Positions 1 to 5,326 of a stretch of 5,326 bases of DNA are shown here, piece by piece. The stretch covers positions 1 through 5,326 of the forward strand of contig JAHELX010000464.1 of NCBI GenBank assembly GCA_024643945.1, written 5' to 3'. The position numbers and the translations under genes were made by a program. Position 1 is the stretch's first letter, and every line of letters begins with the position of its first letter. The stretch comes from Anaerolineales bacterium. GTDB lineage: Bacteria; Chloroflexota; Anaerolineae; 4572-78; NAK82. The notes under the pieces were generated by a model. The model searched no databases, was not told the origin of the DNA, and was given only the letters and a program-made list of their open reading frames with translations.

Positions 1-1460
1 GGCGCAGGCACCCCGGCCCGCTGGCGCGAGCCAGGACGGGCTGGGGCGCCAGCGAGCCGGGGGGGCTGGGGCCGGTAGACGACGTCGGTCAGCAGTCGGG
101 CGCGGACCAGGTCCAGCCCAGCGATGGCCTGGGTCAGAGCCAGGGTCACGTCGAAGGGAGGCGGTGACAGTTCCCACGCCGAGTGGGCCAGCTTGGCCAG
201 CGTCAGCAGGCAACGGGCGGCCGGCTCGTCGCGCAAGGCACGGGAGGGGCGGTGCGAATGGGCGGGGATGTCCCGCGCCGACAGCTTCTCGAGCAGCGAG
301 AAGCGCAGGGCGTCGCTGATGAAGGGGGCCAGCACCACGATTTCCCCTGGCGGCGTCCCCTCCGCCACCAGCCGCGTGATTTCGTCGGCTGCCCACTCGA
401 GCATCTGAGGGTGAAAGCGATGCTCCTGGAAGTGCAGCATGTGGCGGAAATCGCCCGCGACCGGCTCCGGGGACTGGCGCAAGCTGAGGCCGATCTGGTA
501 GCCCAGGTGCAGCACGTCGGGTGAGGCGACGTGAGACTGGGTGAGTTCTACTCTTTCATCGCAGGCGGCGGCCAGCCGCGCCGCGCTGGTCGGGTCGGCA
601 CCCAGGAAGATGCGGTAGCCGCCGTCCCGGTCGAAAGCGATGAAGGCCGAATCACACTGGGGTACCCACTCAGCCAGCAAATCGTGAACCACCGGCGTGT
701 CCTCCTCCACGTTATCCAGGATGAGGTGCCGGTAGCGCTCGAACAGATAGGCGCGCACCGCAGGTTGAGGCCAGAGATGCCGCAGGAAGGTCTCGATTTG
801 GAGTGAGAAGTCGAGCAGGTTGTGATCCAGGCAATAGCGGCGGAAGCGCCCCACACACTCCCCGGCCTGGTCGTAAATCTGGCTGCGGGCGCTCTCCCCG
901 GTCCAGGCCCCTTTCAGCCGCTCGGGGACTTCCGCCAGTGGGATGCCGACCAGTGCCGCTTTGTTCAGGTTGTCCAGCAATTGGCTGAGCAGGCGTGTGC
1001 GCCCGATGGTGACAGCGTCGAAGTAGCCGTGCTGGTCGATGAGCGGCCCGACGATACCATCCATGAAGTATTGGGCCGTCTCCACGGTGAGGAACACCGG
1101 GGGATGGGTGGGATGGGCGAATCCGGCCCGGTCGCCGATGAGGGGCCAGAAGAGCTGGATGACACGCCGCGCCAGGCCATCCAGGGTGATGACGTCCACT
1201 GTGCCGGCCGGCCCCAGGCCCGGGTCGCGCAGGGCGTCGTAATAGGGCGTGGCCAGCGTCCGCTGGGGGGTCAACACCAGGATGGAAGTCGTCGGCATGC
1301 CGCGCTGAATCAGCCAGCGCAGCCGCTCCACGGCCAGGGTCGTCTTGCCGCTGCCCGGCGGGCCAGCGAGGAATATTTTCGACCGTATGGATTGAATGGA
1401 TTGGGGTAGATGTGCCTGCCCCTCCCCTACTGGTAGTTGGTTACTCTGTTCAGTCGTCAT
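1..1460 (-). CDS. UvrD/AddB-like superfamily 1 helicase or ATPase, partial (3' end beyond the left edge)
   Basis: The frame is open from an ATG at 1460 to position 1 (486 codons seen, no stop). It encodes a P-loop NTPase of the UvrD/Rep superfamily 1 type, expected to act in the cytoplasm on DNA in repair or recombination. Walker A is GPPGSGKT at residues 33-40. A motif Ia-like LVLTPQRTLA lies at about 61-70. The Walker B-like strand LILDNVEEDTP is at about 246-256, and GGYRIFLGADP follows at 280-290. A second-domain strand, PGEIVVLAPF, is at 371-380, followed by a LRDEP stretch at 409-413. No Q motif is seen before Walker A, and motif II reads Asp-Asn rather than Asp-Glu, which points away from canonical UvrD/PcrA and towards a divergent AddB-like group. 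Third codon positions are strongly G/C. No clear Shine-Dalgarno precedes the ATG; the start is chosen because a strong promoter lies about 34 bases upstream. A nuclease domain could follow outside the window. The NTPase assignment is firm; the subfamily is inferred. Confidence 0.85.
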   Translation of the reverse strand, partial: MTTEQSNQLPVGEGQAHLPQSIQSIRSKIFLAGPPGSGKTTLAVERLRWLIQRGMPTTSILVLTPQRTLATPYYDALRDPGLGPAGTVDVITLDGLARRVIQLFWPLIGDRAGFAHPTHPPVFLTVETAQYFMDGIVGPLIDQHGYFDAVTIGRTRLLSQLLDNLNKAALVGIPLAEVPERLKGAWTGESARSQIYDQAGECVGRFRRYCLDHNLLDFSLQIETFLRHLWPQPAVRAYLFERYRHLILDNVEEDTPVVHDLLAEWVPQCDSAFIAFDRDGGYRIFLGADPTSAARLAAACDERVELTQSHVASPDVLHLGYQIGLSLRQSPEPVAGDFRHMLHFQEHRFHPQMLEWAADEITRLVAEGTPPGEIVVLAPFISDALRFSLLEKLSARDIPAHSHRPSRALRDEPAARCLLTLAKLAHSAWELSPPPFDVTLALTQAIAGLDLVRARLLTDVVYRPQPPRLAGAPARPGSRQRAGVPA

Positions 1461-1493
1461 CCGATCTGTTATCGCGCGTTGGGATAGGGTGCT

Positions 1494-1523
1494 ATTATAG
1501 CACATATATACGAAGAGCGTGAA
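1494..1523 (-). promoter_or_regulatory. Extended -10 promoter of the helicase-like gene
   Basis: Read on the minus strand, a perfect TATAAT (1494-1499) is preceded by TGC, giving an extended -10 (TGnTATAAT). A candidate -35 box TTCACG (1518-1523) lies 18 bases further upstream. The expected transcription start is about 1487, leaving a leader of roughly 27 bases before the ATG at 1460. Spacer and both boxes are nearly the same as in the permease promoter at 3449-3478. A 6-bp inverted repeat, GTGCTA and TAGCAC (1489-1503), is centred on the -10 box and could be an operator, though the other copy does not keep it. Confidence 0.7.
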
Positions 1524-1584
1524 TGAACTTAGGCCCTGGCTAAAGAAAGAGTGGTGTATCCCGCCCCAAGCGAATTCAGAATTC

Positions 1585-3402
1585 TCAATAGGGTGCCAGG
1601 GGCCAGAATACTGGCAGCGTGAGCATAATGACTACGAACAGAAGCAAGGTCAGCGGCCAACCCACGTCAAAATAGTCGCGGAAGCGATAACCTCCTGGGC
1701 TCATCACTAATACGTTGACCGGGTGGCCGAGGGGCGTCAGGAACGCCATCGACGTTGCCAACGCGACTCCCATGGCCATAGCACGCGGGTCAGCTCCGAT
1801 TTGTCGGGCAGCCTGGATCGTGATCGGCACTAACACAGTTGCCACTGCGGTGCCGTTCATTGCCTGAGTCAAAAGCGTAGCCCAGATGAATAAACCTGCC
1901 AGCAGCACCAGAGGCCCAGCCGTTCCCAAAAAGGCGACAAGGCTGTCAGCCAAAAGCGAGGCGGCGCCGGTTTTGGTTAAGGCAATACCCATAGGCAGCA
2001 TTCCGGCAATAAGAAAGACACTCTTCCATTCGATGGCTTGATAGGCTTGATCCATCGTGAGCAGGCCGGTCAATATCATCGCCAACGCCCCGCCCAACAT
2101 AATCTCACCGATGAAAGTGGGGTTGAACGCGGCAGACAGCAAGGTCACCCCCATGATCAGCAACGACAGTCTGCCTTTGTTCGGAGTTGATATGGCTTTC
2201 TCTTCCCCATTCATTAGCAGGATCAGATCAGGTTCGGCGTGGAGCACCCGCAAACGTTCGCGGGGGCCTTGGAGGAGTAGCGCATCGCCAAATTGGAGCG
2301 GCGTGTCGGTCAAGCCGGTGCGGATCGGCCGGCCTGTGCGCCAGATGGCAAGTACAGTCATCCCATACTTCTCCCGGAAGTGAGCATCACGTAGTGTCTG
2401 ACCAATCAATCTGGAACGGGGTGCTAGCATGGCTTCAACTACGACGATCGTCGCTGACACCAGGTCTGGCTCATGCCACTCGCGTGACGACAAGATATCC
2501 AGATAGGGTTCCACATCCTGGCGGTGAAAGTCTTCTAACTTCCCTTCGACAAGCAGGATATCGTCTTGCTGGAGGGGGACGTCGGGCGATGGGGAAAGCA
2601 TCATATGCCCATTGCGCTCAATGGCGACGACGTTCAGGGCATACAGCTCGCGGAAGGTGCTGTGTTGCAGTGGCTTGCCGATCAAGTATGACCCGGCCGG
2701 CACACACGCTCGAAATAGGCGCTCACCCAGGTGGTAAACGTCTACCAAGTCGGCTTCGGTAGGGCGAGCGACCTGCAATCGCTCAGTGGACGTCCGCGCT
2801 GGCAAACGGTGGCGACCCCACAGAGCCATATAGGCCACGCCGGTTGCCACAATTGGCAAGCCTAGCGGTGCAAAGTCTAGCAGGCTATAACCGTTCAGCC
2901 CCTGATCGCGCAGCAGGCTGCTGACGACGATGTTTGTCGTCGTCAGCAGGGTTGCCATACCGCCCAGGATCGTCGCAAAAGCCAATGGTATTAAGAGCCG
3001 CGACGGATGAACTTCGCTTTTGCGCGCGGCCCCAGAAACCGCAGGCAGCAAGACAGATGCGGCAGCAATGTTGTTCATAAATAAGGATAGGAAAGCGCCG
3101 GCCAGCATGACAATCACGACAAGTCGGCGCTCCTGGTTCCCGGCGACCCGAAGAAGTAGGTTGCCTATTTGTTTGGTCATGCCTGTGCGCTGCAGACCTT
3201 CGGCTAGAATAAAAATGGCCATTATGGTAACGACCGCCGAACGGCTGAAGCCTGAGAAGGCCTCCTGCGGCGTTAAGACGCCAGTGACCCCCAAGGTGAA
3301 GACAACCAGCCATGCCACAAGATCAGCACGTAGCCGGTCGCTCAGAAACAACCCTATTGCAGCGATCAGAATGGCAAAAGTGATGATCAATTGAGTGTCC
3401 AT
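1585..3402 (-). CDS. SLC13-family permease with two TrkA_C (RCK_C) domains
   Basis: Complete 605-residue inner-membrane transporter, ATG at 3402 to TGA at 1585. The hydrophobic pattern gives two membrane halves, about residues 3-196 and 411-602, separated by a soluble block. Family marks are the half-membrane loops FMNNIAAASVLLP (108-120) and LTQAMNGTAVATVLVP (511-526), the TLLTTTNIVV stretch (151-160), and the end motif TPLGHPVN...SPGGYRFRDY (556-577). The soluble block holds two RCK_C-like domains, about 231-291 (SYLIGKPL...DDILLVEG) and 325-388 (SRLIGQTL...GDALLLQG). Such domains usually bind small ligands and may gate transport. Length and order match bacterial SLC13/DASS permeases, which carry sulfate, dicarboxylates or similar anions with sodium or protons; the substrate cannot be read from the sequence. 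No clear ribosome binding site precedes the ATG, but a promoter lies about 47 bases upstream. The gene stops 125 bases before the helicase-like start on the same strand, so some readthrough is possible, but that gene has its own promoter. Confidence 0.92.
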   Translation of the reverse strand: MDTQLIITFAILIAAIGLFLSDRLRADLVAWLVVFTLGVTGVLTPQEAFSGFSRSAVVTIMAIFILAEGLQRTGMTKQIGNLLLRVAGNQERRLVVIVMLAGAFLSLFMNNIAAASVLLPAVSGAARKSEVHPSRLLIPLAFATILGGMATLLTTTNIVVSSLLRDQGLNGYSLLDFAPLGLPIVATGVAYMALWGRHRLPARTSTERLQVARPTEADLVDVYHLGERLFRACVPAGSYLIGKPLQHSTFRELYALNVVAIERNGHMMLSPSPDVPLQQDDILLVEGKLEDFHRQDVEPYLDILSSREWHEPDLVSATIVVVEAMLAPRSRLIGQTLRDAHFREKYGMTVLAIWRTGRPIRTGLTDTPLQFGDALLLQGPRERLRVLHAEPDLILLMNGEEKAISTPNKGRLSLLIMGVTLLSAAFNPTFIGEIMLGGALAMILTGLLTMDQAYQAIEWKSVFLIAGMLPMGIALTKTGAASLLADSLVAFLGTAGPLVLLAGLFIWATLLTQAMNGTAVATVLVPITIQAARQIGADPRAMAMGVALATSMAFLTPLGHPVNVLVMSPGGYRFRDYFDVGWPLTLLLFVVIMLTLPVFWPLAPY

Positions 3403-3423
3403 CGGTGTTGTTACAGGTTTGCT

Positions 3424-3445
3424 ATCACCCCTTTTGTGATGTGAT
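3424..3445. repeat. Small inverted and direct repeat in the permease leader
   Basis: ATCAC (3424-3428) and GTGAT (3436-3440) form a perfect 5-bp inverted repeat around a 7-base centre, and GTGAT is repeated directly at 3441-3445. The block covers the expected transcription start (about 3442) and early leader of the permease, where a repressor could bind or a small RNA hairpin form. The arms are short, so chance is possible. Confidence 0.3.
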
Positions 3446-3448
3446 GTT

Positions 3449-3478
3449 ATTATAGCACATGTGTACGAAAAGCGTGAA
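3449..3478 (-). promoter_or_regulatory. Extended -10 promoter of the permease gene
   Basis: On the minus strand, TATAAT (3449-3454) is preceded by TGC, so it is a perfect extended -10. The candidate -35 box TTCACG (3473-3478) sits 18 bases upstream. Transcription should begin near 3442, giving a leader of about 40 bases. The element is a near copy of the promoter at 1494-1523: from 3448 to 3478, 28 of 31 bases match, and the three differences are all transitions in the spacer. The spacer here also contains the palindrome CACATGTG (3456-3463), which the other copy lacks. Confidence 0.72.
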
Positions 3479-3511
3479 GGTTGCCAGGGTAACCGAGGCT
3501 GGCCTGGTTTC

Positions 3512-3541
3512 TTGCTAACTAACCGACATCTATGCTATACT
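3512..3541 (+). promoter_or_regulatory. Candidate promoter of the methyltransferase gene
   Basis: TATACT (3536-3541) is preceded by TGC, giving an extended -10, and TTGCTA (3512-3517) is a fair -35 match at 18 bases spacing. Transcription would start near 3548, leaving a leader of about 75-85 bases that contains the inverted repeat at 3553-3569. The box is weaker than the two minus-strand promoters in this window but shares their extended -10 style. Confidence 0.5.
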
Positions 3542-3552
3542 TGTGTTCAGAT

Positions 3553-3569
3553 TAGTCAGCACTTGACTA
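3553..3569. repeat. Inverted repeat TAGTCA/TGACTA upstream of the methyltransferase
   Basis: TAGTCA (3553-3558) and TGACTA (3564-3569) are perfect 6-bp arms separated by GCACT. The repeat lies just after the expected transcription start of the methyltransferase, a natural place for a repressor site or leader hairpin. The AGTC and GACT half-sites recall the C-boxes of restriction-modification controller proteins, but the spacing differs and no controller gene is seen here, so that link is weak. Confidence 0.4.
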
Positions 3570-3624
3570 CTACATCTTGTGGTCATTCTATACGCCGGGC
3601 TACAAGTTATAGTTGCAAAACGCA

Positions 3625-5133
3625 ATGGGCCTCATGAGTCAACTACTTTTGCCCTTCAATCTACCTGAACCAGAGAGAATAGAATTAAGTGGGCCCTACC
3701 GCGAACGGGTAGCTGCGCTGCTGACCCAGGATTTGGATTTCCACAATCAAGCTAGCGGGTATGCTTCGCACAACTTTCACGCCTTCCCGGCCAAGTTCCC
3801 GCCCCAGTTACCTCGTACTTTTATCAGGGGATTAACAAATCCTGGCGATATCGTCCTCGATCCCATGATGGGTTCCGGCACGACAGTGGTGGAAGCCCTT
3901 CTGGCCGGTCGACTGGGGATCGGGTGTGACATTGATCCCCTAGCCTTACAACTGTGTAAAGTGAAAGTGACTCGAGTTGCAGCGGACCGGCTTGTCCAGG
4001 CTGGAAGTCAGGTATTGGAGCGGGCGACTTCTGTTGTACAAAAGCAGAGCGGCGGGTTGGCCGAGGCTTTTAGCAAGCGTTTTGATCCTAAGACACGAGC
4101 TTTCATCGACTATTGGTTCCGGCCTGAAACGCAACTGGAATTGCTGGCTCTTATCACTGAAATAGAGCAGCTAGAAGATGCACCTACTCGGGCGTTCCTG
4201 GAACTGGCTTTCTCCGCTATCATCATTACCAAATCGGGTGGAGTTTCACGGGCGCGCGATTTAGCCCATACTCGGCCGCATCGGGTGAATGACAAGATTC
4301 CCCGTTCGGCTCTGGTAGAATTTAAAAAACGTTTTCAGCAAAATCTCAACAGCCTGGCAGAATTCTCTTGGGCAGAGGGTCGAGTGGACATCCACTATAG
4401 CAATGCCCAGGCCTTGCCACTTGCTGAGGCTAGTGTGGATCTGATTGTGACCTCACCCCCTTATGCAGCCAACGCCATTGACTATATGCGGGCTCATAAA
4501 TTTTCTTTGGTGTGGCTAGGGCATCCCATCGACACTCTCGCTCAGAAGCGGAAAGAGTATATCGGTGGTGAAGCAGTAAATGCTGTGGCCTTTGAGGCAC
4601 TCCCGGCCAAGACTGCTCATGCCGTTTCTATCATTGGCGCTCGAGATGCCAAAAAAGGACGTGTGCTCCACCGGTATTATTCGGAAATGGCCCGCAGCCT
4701 TCGGGAGATGTTGCGGGTGTTGAAACCCGGCAAAGCCGCTCTCGTGGTTGTCGGCACCTCTACTATGCGAGGTTTGGATACCCGCACCCAAGTTTGTCTG
4801 GCGGATATCGGTGAAGCAATTGGGTTTGAGGTCGTTGACATCGCCACACGCAGACTGGACCGAGACCGTCGCATGATGCCCGCCCGGCGTAGCCGGCACC
4901 CATCTTCTCAGATTGAGGAGAGAATGCACGAGGAATACGTGATTGGCTTCTATAAACCCCCACGCGACAGAGGAAAGCTATCTTTCACACATTCAACCGA
5001 TACCCATATCCCCACACGGTTTCAATCAACCCCTCGGGCTCTTTCTCGTCCGCGTTGCCTGTATCCTGCCCCATATCAGCGTGACTACGCTTCACATTGG
5101 TGGGACCAGCCAGCCGCTCCCGTAAACGGCTGA
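3625..5133 (+). CDS. DNA methyltransferase (probable N4-cytosine or N6-adenine, TSPPY type), apparently solitary
   Basis: SAM-dependent DNA base methyltransferase. Counting from the ATG at 3625, HAFPAKFPP (about 52-60) is a motif X-like lead-in. DPMMGSGTT (79-87) is motif I, which binds SAM, and CDIDPLA (101-107) holds the motif II acidic residue. TSPPY (276-280) is the catalytic motif IV, followed by AIDYMRAHKFSLVWLG. LRVLKPGKAALVVVG (363-377) resembles the later core strands. SPPY is more typical of N4-cytosine enzymes, but N6-adenine activity is not excluded. Motif I comes first, with about 190 residues before motif IV, unlike the beta-class order of many bacterial enzymes; that insert may contribute to target recognition. 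Possible starts are TTG 3613, ATG 3625 and ATG 3634; none has a good Shine-Dalgarno. The recognisable fold ends near EEYVIGFYKP (about 4961); the last 57 or so residues are Pro/Arg-rich and mostly lie antisense to the neighbouring regulator. No restriction endonuclease is visible. Spot counts give about 50-60% GC, lower than the helicase-like gene (about 60-70%), which may hint at transfer. Confidence 0.88.
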   Translation: MGLMSQLLLPFNLPEPERIELSGPYRERVAALLTQDLDFHNQASGYASHNFHAFPAKFPPQLPRTFIRGLTNPGDIVLDPMMGSGTTVVEALLAGRLGIGCDIDPLALQLCKVKVTRVAADRLVQAGSQVLERATSVVQKQSGGLAEAFSKRFDPKTRAFIDYWFRPETQLELLALITEIEQLEDAPTRAFLELAFSAIIITKSGGVSRARDLAHTRPHRVNDKIPRSALVEFKKRFQQNLNSLAEFSWAEGRVDIHYSNAQALPLAEASVDLIVTSPPYAANAIDYMRAHKFSLVWLGHPIDTLAQKRKEYIGGEAVNAVAFEALPAKTAHAVSIIGARDAKKGRVLHRYYSEMARSLREMLRVLKPGKAALVVVGTSTMRGLDTRTQVCLADIGEAIGFEVVDIATRRLDRDRRMMPARRSRHPSSQIEERMHEEYVIGFYKPPRDRGKLSFTHSTDTHIPTRFQSTPRALSRPRCLYPAPYQRDYASHWWDQPAAPVNG

Positions 5134-5326
5134 CCAGCTTGTCCACCTGGTAATCGTATACGATGCCCCCTGCCTCAGGCCAGACGGCAGCGGCAATCTC
5201 ATCTTTGGGCACCGCCTGGCCCGCCCGTTGCCACAAGTAGAGCAGCAGCTCGAACTGCTTGGGCGAAAGGGGTGGGCTTAAGCATTGGCCGTGCAGCCAC
5301 ACCTGGCGCGTGACCGGGTCTACCCG
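4985..5326 (-). CDS. Transcriptional regulator, C-terminal OmpR/PhoB-type winged-helix domain (5' part beyond the right edge)
   Basis: The frame is open from the right edge to a TGA at 4985, giving 113 residues of the C-terminus. The sequence RVDPVTRQVWLHG...PPLSPKQFELLLYLW is the usual beta-strand lead-in and first helix of a Trans_Reg_C domain. AVPKDEIAAAVWPEA (about 38-52) is the next helix, YDYQVDKLVSRLRERL (57-72) is the recognition helix, and TVWGYGYRL (103-111) is the final hairpin. This domain binds DNA, usually as a dimer on direct repeats. The GTG at 5302 is an internal valine, not a start, since coding similarity continues to the edge. The missing N-terminus could be a response-regulator receiver or, as in some Chloroflexota proteins, an FHA domain. 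About 29 hydrophilic residues (73-101) stand where roughly ten are usual, so the wing loop is enlarged. The gene converges on the methyltransferase and overlaps its 3' end by 149 bp. Confidence 0.85.
   Translation of the reverse strand, partial: RVDPVTRQVWLHGQCLSPPLSPKQFELLLYLWQRAGQAVPKDEIAAAVWPEAGGIVYDYQVDKLVSRLRERLAGPTNVKRSHADMGQDTGNADEKEPEGLIETVWGYGYRLNV

Noticed and set aside
822..1409. Long plus-strand open frame opposite the helicase-like gene
   Set aside because: It is a by-product of high GC and few stop codons. The minus-strand frame has Walker A and other family motifs, while this one shows none.
1572..1584. GAATTC-A-GAATTC just after the permease stop, considered as a terminator
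   Set aside because: The possible stem has a loop too short to form well, is AT-rich and is not followed by a U run. No intrinsic terminator is evident between the permease and the helicase-like gene.
2187..2762. Plus-strand open frame of 191 codons inside the permease
   Set aside because: It is antisense to the RCK_C and second membrane part of a clearly conserved permease and has no recognisable motif.
3563..3594. Second promoter for the methyltransferase from TTGACT (3563-3568) and TATACG (3589-3594)
   Set aside because: The -35 is good but the spacing of 20 is too long, and -10 candidates at 17 or 18 match only three of six bases.
4516..4929. Minus-strand open frame opposite the methyltransferase catalytic region
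   Set aside because: The opposite strand carries motif IV and later core strands; this frame has no family features and no promoter.
4985..5302. Complete small regulator starting at the GTG at 5302
   Set aside because: The conserved domain continues upstream of that codon (RVDPVTRQ) to the edge, so the gene is truncated by the window and the GTG is internal.
1..5326. Defence island built from the methyltransferase and helicase-like gene (DISARM- or BREX-like)
   Set aside because: The two genes are on opposite strands with a permease between them, and none of the other signature genes of those systems is present in the window.

Overview
The window reads as bacterial chromosome, most likely from a member of the Chloroflexota or a similar GC-rich lineage. 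This is an inference from gene style: a UvrD-like ATPase of unusual type, a SLC13 permease with internal TrkA_C domains, and a winged-helix regulator tail of a kind common in that phylum, together with extended -10 promoters and almost no Shine-Dalgarno sequences. No rRNA, tRNA, CRISPR array or transposase is visible.

Layout, left to right. (1) Positions 1-1460, minus strand: the first 486 codons of a UvrD/AddB-like superfamily 1 helicase or ATPase, running off the left edge. (2) 1461-1584: a short spacer with its promoter. (3) 1585-3402, minus strand: a complete 605-residue SLC13-type permease with two cytoplasmic RCK_C (TrkA_C) domains between two membrane halves. (4) 3403-3612: a divergent control region holding a minus-strand promoter for the permease, a plus-strand promoter for the methyltransferase, and two small inverted repeats. 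(5) About 3625-5133, plus strand: a DNA methyltransferase with an FPAKFPP motif, a motif I of DPMMGSGTT and a later TSPPY, most likely an N4-cytosine or N6-adenine enzyme, with no restriction gene beside it. (6) 4985 to the right edge, minus strand: the C-terminal OmpR/PhoB-type winged-helix domain of a regulator, which overlaps the methyltransferase tail-to-tail by 149 bp.

The genes do not form one obvious pathway. The clearest link is regulatory. The permease and the helicase-like gene are preceded by nearly the same promoter (28 of 31 bases identical, including the spacer), although the genes are unrelated and about 2 kb apart. The most notable protein-level points are the altered motif II of the helicase-like protein (Asp-Asn instead of Asp-Glu), the probable non-conserved C-terminal tail of the methyltransferase where it overlaps its neighbour, and the enlarged wing loop of the regulator. 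I do not see a clearly new multi-gene system in this window.
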